The position numbers and the translations under genes are program-made. Positions 25,201 through 37,200 of a stretch of 64,000 nucleotides of DNA are shown here, piece by piece. Source of the DNA: Phalacrocorax aristotelis (lineage: Eukaryota; Chordata; Aves; Suliformes; Phalacrocoracidae). The stretch covers positions 12,647,638 to 12,711,637 of the forward strand of contig NC_134283.1 in the NCBI RefSeq assembly GCF_949628215.1, given 5' to 3'. The stretch's first letter is position 1, and the number at the start of each line of letters is the position of its first letter. The notes below the pieces were generated by a model. It was not told where the DNA came from, did no database searches, and saw only the letters and a program-made list of their open reading frames with translations.

Positions 25201-28200
25201 GCTTCAAAATCTGAGCTAGCTGTGTGTGATTGGAGGAAGCATTTTTTTTCAGTTGAAAGTATGTATAAATTCATTAAGGAGGAAATGGCTTTCTGTCTCC
25301 TGTATAAGTTTGCTTTCTCTGGAATGTGAAGATTTTAATCCTATCCTTTGGTCTTGTGTTCAGAAAATTTCTTCACCCAGGGTATTTTCCCAATCTGTCC
25401 TCCTTTAACAGGAATGCTTAATTCCATTCCTGCAAATTTCAGAGCAGTTTCTTCAGTCTGACATTTTTTCCTTTCTGCTACCGTTTCAGCAATACCTGCC
25501 TGATATTTATTACTTGTTTAGGAGCTCTACTGTCTTTACTGCTTGATTTAATAATGGTAGAGGTATAAGAAATACTTTTCCTTAATTTTTAAGGATCTTC
25601 TGTTGTCAGTTTTTGGAGGATTGAATAGTTCCATTCTGTGGTGGTTTGTTTTGGGGGTTTTGTTTGTTTTTTAACAGCATTGAATCTTTAACAGAAGTGA
25701 AAAACATTGGGATTTCAGTGAACTTCCGAACCAGGAAAATCACTAGTTAGAGTAGATGGGTTAGAATTTTTTGATGACAAATATTTAATTTTCAAAATTC
25801 AGTGTTGCTGTAATCATTGCATAAATAAAATAATTCTTGATTTTTTTTTAATCAAAAAAACTTTTCAGAAAATGTGTTCTTAAATTTTGAAAATTTAAGA
25901 ATGTGTGATCTTTCCTAAAAAGAAATATTAGTAGAGTGTAATATAGCCCTGGTCTTGCAGTTCAGCAGTACTTGTACTGGCTGTCCCCTCCCCCCATTTG
26001 TGAGTGCAGAAGAGCCTTGAAAACCAAGTTTTTCTGGATTCTGTGCCAACAATATTGCAGACAACACATGCTCAGGAATTGATACATGTTTCTCTTACTC
26101 TGAGTGCCATAAGTAGCTGTCTAAGTGTTTCTTAATTTTTCTGTGACCGTTAGGAAAGGATTGGTACTTGGTGCACTTGACACTTACTGTGACAGACGTG
26201 AATGACAACGTACCTGAATGGGCCATGGAGCCCTTCCCGTTCTTGGCTGTGGTTTCCCCTGAAGCTGCAGGAGGTACTGAAGTATACAAGCTGTTTGCTG
26301 TGGATGCAGATGAAGGGATCCATGGAGCTGTAGAATATTTTCTCTTGGAAGGTAATTTTTAACCCCCGCATTCCCTGTGTATTAGGCTTCACTGCTGTGA
26401 CTTTTTTGTCTTTTATCCTCAGTTTTGTTACTGAAAGATCTTCCCTTCCTCTGGCAAAAGGTTCATAAGCCTTCACCTCTGTGTGTGAGAAAAATCAACT
26501 TTATTGAGGGTACAGACAGATCTGCCAGACCTGAAGTGTGTTCTTCTTGCGAAGTTGGGTTCCTGCCTATATTGTCCCCCGGGGATGATGGGGGCTAGGA
26601 GGAATCAGTGATCCTCAGGGCTTTGGCAAGGGGGTGGCAATGGCAGCAGTAGTTGGCACCTCTCTGCTGGACTGCCTGTTTATGAGACGGGAGTATGTGG
26701 AGCACAGTTTGTTGGGTGGAGAGGGTTAATATTCCTTCTGCCTTGTGGGAGTTTTGCTTCTGGTCCATTTCTAACAAATTTTTGAGGGTCTGGGTTGTGC
26801 CTTAGCTTTGTAAAGCTAGTACAGACTCATTAACAGTTTTCTTTGTGGGGGTCTTAAAGAAACTTTGGTAATAGTTCAAAACTGTGTAAGAAGAAGGAGA
26901 GTAGAAATACTGTTCTAAAGGTGAATTTGTTCCTCTTGGCCAGAACTCTAGCAGGGTATTTTCTAATAAGGGACGTTTAGGGTCAAACAACAGCAAAGCA
27001 TGGGAGGATAAAGAAGAGTGATAATTGTCCAGAGAAGTAAAATGCAACTTAGAAATTTAATCATGAATGTAATTACTGATTTCTAAGTTCTAAACAAACT
27101 TATGAATTTTTGGGTGCATGCTGATTCTAAGACAACAACCAACTGGAGAATTGATACTGTATTTTCCCCTTTTAATAAAATAAAAATGTTCTTGCTGACA
27201 ACAATTTGTGGATCTGTTCTTTTTAGGTGGCGAAGACAGATTTGAAGTTGAGAAGGACACTGGCTGGGTTAAAACGACAGGTTTGCCATTGGTGAGGGAC
27301 AAGGAGTATTTACTGACTGTGATTGCAGCAGATAAACTTGGAAGCAGAGGGTCTCCAGCCTGTGTCTCTGTAATTGCTGGATTTCGGCCACCACAGTTCA
27401 CCAACCTATCATACTTTGTTTATGTTCCTGAAAGTATGCCGCAAGGAAAATGGTAAGTAACAGTTAAAAATAATGCAGTGAGATTGTGTTGCTAGTTTAA
27501 CTTTTCTTTGATCTCCCCAAATCCTCAGTATTGTTTGTGAATCATAAATAGATACGGTGAGTAGTAATTCAGATATCTTAATAGAAGTGATCAAGATACA
27601 GTTTGATTGATGGATTTTTTTTTTTTAGTCACCCTTTTATACAGAAATGCGGTATTGAGTAATCAGTTTCTTGCCTTTTTAAATTATATGGAAAGTATTA
27701 GCAGATGTTGACTGTGTCTTAATTTTCAAACAGATTGCAGAATACAAATTAGAACTGTTACACCATGAAAAAAGATATCCTGGTGTGAAAGAATATATTC
27801 ATTTCGTGTCAAATATAGAGAATTGCCTTCTCCATCAAGTGAAAACCAGAAAAAACAAAAGACTTTCTTTGCTGTCTTCATCAATCATGGTGACAAACTG
27901 AGCAAGAATTGAGATACCACAAAACTTGTCATTTTATTTTTTCATCCTTTGTCTAACCATGTGGATCTAAATATCATAGAAAATATTAGTAATGTAGGTC
28001 CACCTGAATACTCAGTTCTGTCTGTCCCAGACTGTTTTGTTTTTAGGGCAAACAGATCCTTTTCGAGTTGAATACTTTTGTGTCCAGTAAATGTCTTCCT
28101 TGTGTGGTCATTCAGCTGTTGTTATATTGCCTGTAGTGTTCTATTTTACTGTTCAGTCTACAACGTTCAGTTTTACAGTGTCTAAATAACCAAGGTGTGT

Positions 28201-31200
28201 TAAGATAAAAAAAAAAAAAAGCAACACTTAATAGTAGACAACAAGGTTTTTCTTTAAAACTGCAATAAACTATAATAGCACAGGCACAAAAAAATGCAAG
28301 AACTGCAAAATGCTACAATACTTAACAGGTGCCTGCCATCTTGGGTTCAGTAATGTTTAGGATTAAAAATAATGAAATTCTTTAACTATCTTTTATCACT
28401 ATTTAAAATTAGGTTTGCACACCTAAGGTGATAATAGGTTAGTCAGCTTCTCAAGTTACTAGATAATGTCTGAAAGGAATGAAGTATTTAATGTAGTTAT
28501 TACTATTATGTCAGAAGAGGTTCTAATATACACAATATGCACAGTGAAAGTGGTTTCCTGTTGCGTGTTGACCAGAAATAGTCATGAAAATCCATGTAGA
28601 ATCCTAAAATTCTGATACTTAAATTGGACCAATTAGACAAGTATGCAGGAGAACAGAGCTGCTGCCATGCACTGCATTTCTGGGTTTAGGATTTCACAAT
28701 TGTAGGCTCATTTAAGACTGCTGCTGAGCAGAGGAGCGTTACCAAAGCTTTCTCTTCCTTTGGTCTGCCACTAGTACTAATACACTAGCTGCATAGGCGG
28801 GCTGATCTGATGAAAGACAAAGCCAAAAAAAGAAAACCAAGTTTTCAGTTGGGTTGTTAAATGTGCTCACAGCATAGCATTGTGATTTTTAGTTCTGACA
28901 GGAGAGGAGAGGTGGTGTGAACATGCAGCCAGGGTAGGGAGTTAGGAGGAGGGCAAAATAATTCCTGTTGGCAGGCATACGGTCGTGCACTGCCTGAAAC
29001 TGACTGTGAGAACACACCATAGGAAAATACAGAAAAATACTAAAGTGAGATAGTGACCTACAGCAACCTTTTCCATTGTTTCAGTAGCACACCTGAGGGA
29101 AGTGAGAAGACAGCAGCATGGAAGTACAATGGGGAAAGAGGTGTTTGGACAAACTGAGTTTTGTCTTTTTGGTTGTAGGTGTCACTGGATCATACATGTT
29201 GGTGGGTTCTCCTGGGAGATGGAATTCTTTTTCCTAAGAATCCTGCATGATAAGGCAACAAACACTTGAGGAATTAGTATTCTGTTTTAAACCACTTAAA
29301 AACACTTTTTAAAGAATTTCTTCTTTTACTTCATACTGCAAGTGTTTTTCCCACTTGAAGACTTTAAATGCATTGGACTTCTTCAGTGGAAAAAAATAGT
29401 GCCAGACAAGAGCTAAAAGCATATGTCCTGTATAACCTGTAACATGCATGCTGTTAGTGACTGGCTGTTAACCTTCTGCAGTTATCTGTTGAAACTTCAG
29501 GATGGTATGACTGCAGCAGCAGCAAACTTACCATGCTGTTATTAAAGTTAATCTTTTGCATCTTGCTTTATCTTTTAGTTTCCTGCCTGAAACTACCATA
29601 GAAGGAAGTTGGAGTAGGCAAATTCAGTTGTGGCAAAAATGAAATCCTCTGCTCCTGTGTTTTTAATCCTTACTGAGTTCTCCTTCCAAGAATCCTATCT
29701 TTATCTGTTTAACCTCAAGATGATAGACTACTGTATAACAAAATGTTTGGTGTTTAGGTACAGCTATCTCACTGACTTCGGTGAGTGTTGCTCTGATCAG
29801 ACCTACAGGAATTGCATCATCATTTCTGATACGTATAATTATTGTTATATCTTTCAGTATGTTGTATTATGTGCCTAAGAGTCCTTTTTTTTTTTAAATG
29901 CAGCTTTCTTACAGTCACTGCTATATCATATCAAAAGAAATCCCTGAGCTACAGTTTACTAACTAATCCTAGTGGTCTGTTCAGTATTGATGGGGCAACA
30001 GGAGATATCAGTTTAACTCGGAGTGTGGATTGTGAGGGTGACCAACACCAGTATCTTCTTTTGGTCAGAGCAGAGGAAAATCAGGAACAGTTCAGTAGTG
30101 CAGCTGAGGTAGGTGTTTGCTTCTGGCAGTCTGTGTGTACTTCCATTTTCCTTCACCCTTTCCAGATTTCTGTATGGATTCACTAGGGGCTTCCATTTCC
30201 CCAGCTCATGTTGTCTGTTCTGTTGTCCATTTTAAAAGTCTTTCTGTCTATGGGTAGAAGTTGAGGGCCGGTTTAGGGGCTTTTAAGAGTTTACTCTTGC
30301 AGATGCTGAAAAGGTTATTTCTGAGGGATCAATATGCCATCCCATCATACGTCCTAGGCCTTATCTGGGAAGATATGGAAATGGATGCAGCTAAGCCAGA
30401 CATGAGGTTTTGTCTTACTCTAAGCCTTCATAAAGTATGGTGTATATTGGAGATTATTCCAATTTAAAACAAAGGCAGAACAGAAAACAGTTTGTTTCAT
30501 ATGAAAAGCATGGTATGAACCTGTAAAGAGAGAAAGTAGTAAAAACTCAGATATTAAAAGGTGATGGCTTATGGTGTTTTAGAAAGCTGTTCGACAGCAA
30601 AAATATTTCTAAATATAGTTATTACAGTTACTTGAATTCAAGGATTCACTGAGCTAGGAAATGCATGCAATATAACAGTTTGACCCTGCTGCAGGAAATA
30701 AGATGTACACTGTAGAGGGAACAGGAGGCAGAATTATTAGGAACAAGTATGAAGACATAGAAAGACAGTGAAACAGTATGTCATTGTAACAAACACTGTC
30801 TGTAGCACATCAGAGAATGATAATTTCTGTTGACCCTTTTACGTACTACAAGATGAAGAGTGGTAGAATATGACTTGAAAGAGGATTATGAGATGATTTT
30901 ACAAACATATTTAGCCTAAATGTAATTTAACTTGTACCTGCTTTACCTCAATAGTTAAGAGAGAGCAACTCCCAGTTAATATGAACCTATGAAAGGGTAG
31001 ATGGAGTGTATGACTACCTGTTGAACTGTAATGCAGAGTATCTCAGCCAACATCAGACAGTCTGAAGTGTAACAGTATAAACTGCCATAAAGGCTAGTTT
31101 ACTTACTGTTTGGATTGTAAACAGTGCAACTGTGGACTCATATTTAACCTAGGGATAAAGATGTTAGAAGCAGGATTATATTTCTTCCTTGTTTTACCAT

Positions 31201-34200
31201 AATCAGTTCCATTTATGTCTGATTTATGCTTCTGTAATTGAATTCAGAACTGGGTCTTGGAGATTTATACTACTAAAATGTAATATGCTTGCCAGTAGAA
31301 TTTTCAGTGTTACGAATCACGGAAGTGTTGGGAGATAAGGTAATGGAAAAAGGATCCTTGGAAAGCAGGCAGTCCATTTTTTTTTAAAATTAATAATAGG
31401 GAATAATCAATGGAGATGAAGTGGAAACTGTTGCTTCAAGGGACCGGGACTTGGCAATTCCTAGTATTTTGGAATCTAACATTTCAGTGGTTCTACCAGT
31501 AAAAGAGCAATCTAAGAAAAATGGCTTGGTCTGTGTGCTATAGCTTCTGAAGGCCTCAAAGATGGTTTTGGGAAATTCTTCCATCTAACATTTATAGAGC
31601 AATGAAGTCATTGCCTTGATTCACTTTGCTGTTTAACATTCCTCTCTTCTCCATTAAGGTTCTGGTTGTAATCACAGATGTGAATGATTGTGCCCCTGAA
31701 TTTCATCAGTCGATTTACAGCAAAGTTGGTGTTCCTGAAACAGTTACTAAGACAACTGCACTTCTACAAGGTTAGTACTTCTAAAACAATTTATTACATT
31801 CAGTATGAGTGGTTGCCCCCCGCATTAGAACTCAGTTCAGAAGGCAGAATTACTTGCCCCAACATGGGTAGTTGCAACTCTCTGAAGGCAAATGGCACTT
31901 TGTAGAATTGGGTCATAATTATTTACTACTGGCAAACCCAAACAATTCTGGGGGATGGGAGACAAAGGAAACAAATCTTCTTTGTAGGATTTAGAAAACA
32001 GGACTTCAGTTGTGGTTGGTATTACAGCAGCAGGCTTATAGTAGCTGCTCTTGCAACATTTCTTTTTTTGAAGGAAGAGAGTGATGTTGGATCAGAAATT
32101 ATGGACACATCAGCTCACCTTCTCTGCCTGTCTTTGAGTACTATGTGGGCTTGCAGTAGAGAATACTGCTTTTTTGTGTTAAAAGCCTCTTGCAAGGTTT
32201 AACTGTTCTATCTGAGGTTTTGTCTGGATGCTTGAGAAAAACTTTGCTTTCTCCCAATGTGACCACTAACTTAAGCTTTAAATGATGATGCTCTGTAAAT
32301 TATGTAAATTTTGATTTTGTGAACCACAAAAATCTTATTGAAAATGTTTATCAAGAAATGAGCAGGTCCTGACAATAAAACAAGTTTATGTCAAGTAAAG
32401 GGTTGCAGAGGGCCTTATATTAGTCCTTAACCCTTACATAAACTTTTTATAAATCTTGAGAGGGAAAAGGAAATTAAACTACAGGAAAATTACTGTTCCC
32501 TAGTAAATAGGATTTTGTAACCTCCTACTGTTTTACTTAGTGATTTATCATGTACTGATGATAGGCTGTCAGTTACTATTCTGGTAACTGCACATTTTCG
32601 TAAGTTTCTGTAGTTTGAGTAGGATCTAACAAACACATAACTTGAATCAGTTGAATAATATATGTAAACATTTAATCTTTAATCACCCAGTGTGTGATCT
32701 GTCTGAGTGATCTTGAAGTCAGCAGTACAGATCAGGTGGGCATGAGAATATATGTCTCTGTGTGGGAATATGTTCTTGGTAGTGCAGGGCTTTTTAAATC
32801 CAGGAGGTGAAGGCAAGATCTAGTGGCTGAATTCAATCAGGGACTTAACTAGTTTTTTCTTGTCTTTTTTATTTATTTTTTTTAAACAGCTTATTTTCAA
32901 GTAACAGTTCAATAAAAAGCAGAGGGGATAGCACAGTTCTGTAAATTGTTTCAAGCACCATGTGACAAGGAAAATTCTATTACAGTTTTTTACTACACAC
33001 CAATTCTCTTGTTAAAGTACTTAACATTGCAGTTCACAAACTTTGATCTACACAATGTCTTTCTCTTCTCTCTTAATAGTGACAGCCACTGACTGCGATT
33101 CAAAAGAGAATGCCGAATTACTATATTACACTTTGAGTCAAGACTTCAGTATTACTCCTCATGGTACTATTTTTCCAGCAACACAGTTGGACTATGAGCG
33201 ACCTAACCATCTTTATGAGTTCATAATTATGGCTGTAGATAAAGGCAAAGAGCCAAAGACTGGGACAGCGACTGTTAGGATCCGTGTTTCAAACGTGAAT
33301 GATGAAGCACCTGTGTTTTCACAGACAATGTAAACATTTATTCTTAACACTGTGTTATCTTTGTCTTTTACTGTTGCTTTTTGTATTTTTGTCAAAAGGC
33401 TTATCATTACAGGATGGTAACTAGCTTCGGTTCAGTCAAATCTGAGAGTTGGACTGACAAACACGGGACAATCTTTTGACTTTGAGACTCTCTTACTACC
33501 AGTTAAAAAAAAAAGGCAACTTTAATTTTGGTTCTTAATTTTAAGGTTTAGGCATACTTTCAATGTATGGTAGGACTTGTGGTTCTAGCTAGACAGAGGT
33601 AGTATATAGACAGTCTCTTTTGACAGATCTTGCACTTAACGTTTTTTCCAGTTTGTACTGAAAGAGTAATTTCAGATTATACATTTCAAGAGGACCCCTC
33701 TACCACAAAAGGAAATCAAGCAGAAAAAGCAGGCAACTCAGTGTAGTCCTTAGCCTGTATCCAGAGTACACAGTGGAATTTTGCCTTTTAATTAGGCAAT
33801 TTAAGCTTAGACAGAGTCAACAGTCTGCATCACCGGTTTATAATTATTAAAGAAAAATGCTTAGATGACAGAATACTAAATGACCACTGAATTTTAAAAA
33901 ACACAAGGTAAATGTCAATAAGTGGAGTTCACTTCATTGCGCTTAGTGCCTTGCCCTACAAACTGTACTCTTGTTTGGGGTGGGTTTTTTTTCCCTTCTA
34001 AAGCATCAGCAAGGATTTTTCTTCCATAGCTGGGACTCAGAAAAATCTGAAGCAATGTCAAAAGTGCTATAAACTTGCATTTGCTTTAGAGGTTTAGTAA
34101 TGGAATTCCCGGTCAGCTTCTGCATCAGCCTTCTACTCTTAAAAGTAGAAGCTGCTCAGAACAAAACCCAGCCAGGGATTTCAGTGATGCTAAGCTTGAT

Positions 34201-37200
34201 GTTTAGCTGAACAAAACATCAAAGCTTTCTGACAGCCCCTATTTTTTGTAAAGGTAATGTCTGGCTTCAAAAATCTTGTGCCTTCCTTTCTTTCCTAAAC
34301 ATTGCTTAGGGGATATGGCCTGGAAAAGTTGATCTTACGTAAATTGTTATTGGACCTCCGTGCGTTTCTAAAAACTAAACCAGGTTAAGTTTCTCAGTCT
34401 TCAGATGATGCCTATTTTTCATTTATTTGTTTTAACATCCAGGATCATTGAATATTTATCTGTCTCTGATAGTCTTGTATCTGTTCCTAATTTTTTAATC
34501 AGAAATGAGTGATAGTATTAAAGATGCTGTAAACTTCTCTAACAAATGGGAAGCAGAAAACAGTTAAACACCTCCCCTAAACCCAAACAAAAAAAAAAAA
34601 ACCCCAAAAACCCCTCTGCCAACTTATATTTAAAGATTACTGAAACATATGATTTAAATTAACATTATTTTAAATTACCAAACATTCACAAGAAGCTTTT
34701 ATCTTCCCTATGCAATAGCAGGGAATTTGTTATTGTGTATATGTCTAGATTGGCATTGGAATTTAATTAAGCTCCTGGAGTTCAAATTAGCTCAAGTTTT
34801 TGTTTAAACAGGTTAACCAGGCTTTGATATTGCTTTATCTTTCCTGTTATGAAAGAAATCTTGAACCCAAAGGTGAATTTCAGAGAGCACTTAGTTGAAG
34901 TTTTCTGTTAAATAGATTCATCATGAACACCCGTAAATTAGGTCCTGTTGAGAGACTAGTTTGCAGTTAATGTTATGCTCTGTGGCAGGCTAATACAAAT
35001 CAAGATGATGATGTTGCCCTAGCCCTTTTTTTAAATGGATTTACAGTCCAGTATAAGCTTAAGATTCCTTGCCCTGAGCTTTCTTTCATCAAGGTTCTTC
35101 ATCTCAGTTATGAAATGCTTAAGGCTACCACTCTGTTTCATTTTGTCAGTTTTTACTCTCTCCTTTTTAAGAGACCTCTTCTGATGACTTGAACTCTTCT
35201 GTCCCTGTATTTCATGTTAAAAATTATCAGAATTACAGTTCATTTGCTTCCCAGATGCAGAGTTAAGACAGTGTCCTGAGGGTTGTGACTGTGCTAAACC
35301 AGAATAATTTATCTTTCTTACATCATTGCATATTAAATTGGGGGTGGGAAGCTGTTTCTACAAAGATTTTGATGAAAACACATATATCTAGACAACAAAA
35401 GCTAAGGGAGAGGTTTTCTGTTCATCCATTTTCTTTTCTTTGAATTTTTTCCTATTCTCAGCATATGGAGAGAGGGTCCATAAGCACTCTGAACCCTGTG
35501 GTACATATGTATTTTATCTATATTGTTGGATACAGCCAGCTGTAGTTCATTCTTATGGCTGAGCTTGGGGGTATCTACTATGGACGGGCCTGTAGTATGC
35601 TTAGTCTGGGCTATGCAGTCAGATAAAATAATAAGTATTTGGGACTTTGCTAAAGCAGGGGTCTTTTCTACTCCAGAAAGTGTTAAGCTTAGGCTGATAA
35701 TCCCTCTTAAGAGCTTACAATTTCAGTGATGTGTCTGGACTTGAGAAGAGATTTTTTAAAAAAATGACCATATGCACATATCTTCCAGATCTGATTCTCT
35801 TCTTAGTCCTGCTGGTGCAAAGACTACACAGAAAGCATTTTGGGAGCTTGTGTCAGAGTGTGTGCTATAACAAGCAATGCTTTAACTTAGCAAATGTTTG
35901 CTTTGATTATGTGAATCATGCAACTCATTTTTTTAAAGTTAAAAAAAGTGAATTCTGTGTTTAGCCCAAGTCTTGTTGCAAAGCTAAACTTCAAAGCTTC
36001 AATACTGCTGAAAGTTTGCAGTGGAAATCTATGGGAGGTAACAACAGAAAGACTTGAATGGTCAGATAAATCAATACTATCATCTCACTGGTTAACAAAG
36101 AAGCATCTTATCCACGTAACTATTAATAAATTACAGGTCTCTGCAATACCATTTGTACAGGTAGTCAGTAGGCATTGTATAGTTCCATATATATATTATC
36201 TCCTGTCTAAATTCATAAATGTATTGTCATAATTTCTTTTAACAGCTACAGGAGTTTTGTTTCTGAAGATGCAGGCCCAAACACACTGATTGTTACAGTT
36301 AATGCTGTTGACCCTGATGGAGATGGTGTGACATACAATATTCTGTCTGGGAATCAGAAAGGAAACTTTGTTATTGACCCCAAGAAAGGTAATAATGTCT
36401 TAGCTCTTTGCTGCTGTCGTCATAAAGTTGATTCTGATGTGGTGCAGCTTGAATTTGGTCTTCATTAGGTAGCAATTATGAAAACTGAATAGCATATGCT
36501 ATTTTTGAAGATAATGCTAACCTGGTTTTAAAAAGTGCAGGAAAAAGATGCCATTGTTTTAGACTATTATAATGTCAAAAAAATAATATAATTTTCCTAA
36601 AAGCTTTGTATAATGGACCTATCTTACTTGTTCATTGTTTTCTTTAGTCAGTAACTTAACAGAGAGCATTATTATAGATAACTGGTAACTTAACAGACAG
36701 TAACTTAATAGAGAATGTTATTGTTGATAACAGCGTCATTCGAAAATGTCAAACAAGGATTTGAATAATGTTTCATCTAGGAGACTAGTTTCAAAGTTGT
36801 AGCAAGAAAAGGCTACTCTGCAGGGTAAGATCGAACAGGAGTCGAGGGTGACAGCAAGACAGGCAGGGGCACAGAGCACCATCCTCAGCAAGAGCAGCAG
36901 AGCAGGTCGCGTGACATAAACTTGGTTCGTCCAACAGTCCAGTGGTCACCAGGCAAATACGCAGTGATCAGGTGCGTCTCGGGACAAGCGGGAAACCAAG
37001 GCATCCAGGCCATGTCAGGGTCAGCAAGATCCACAGCCAGGTACAGCACACCCCCGGGGGAGCTCGAGAAAGGACCGGAGCTTAAGGGCGGTCCTGAGAC
37101 ATGGGGCAGAGGCCACAGGCAAGGCTTCTGACAGCTAACTGTGTGATCCAGGGTTAGCGGGCTGCATGGTGTCAGAGCTGGCCTTGAACACGGGCAGCCA

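Larger units (their letters stand above)
10216..26153 (+). other. Intron 1 (15.9 kb)
   Basis: Phase-1 intron. The EC3 core reads smoothly across it (RVRERR, then [19 protein letters not shown]), so no coding exon seems to be missing. It holds an unclassified repeat copy (13391-13815), a solo LTR (19153-19746), long T tracts (about 19980-19994 and 20073-20089), two short tandem duplications (10357-10413 and 21658-21695) and a cluster of tactactaat decamers (21373-21437). No other gene could be supported. Confidence 0.8.

Noticed and set aside
30109..30186. Extension of exon 4 past the gtaggt donor
   Set aside because: The frame stays open only briefly, and the continuation loses EC character, whereas splicing to exon 5 gives a canonical [10 protein letters not shown] linker.
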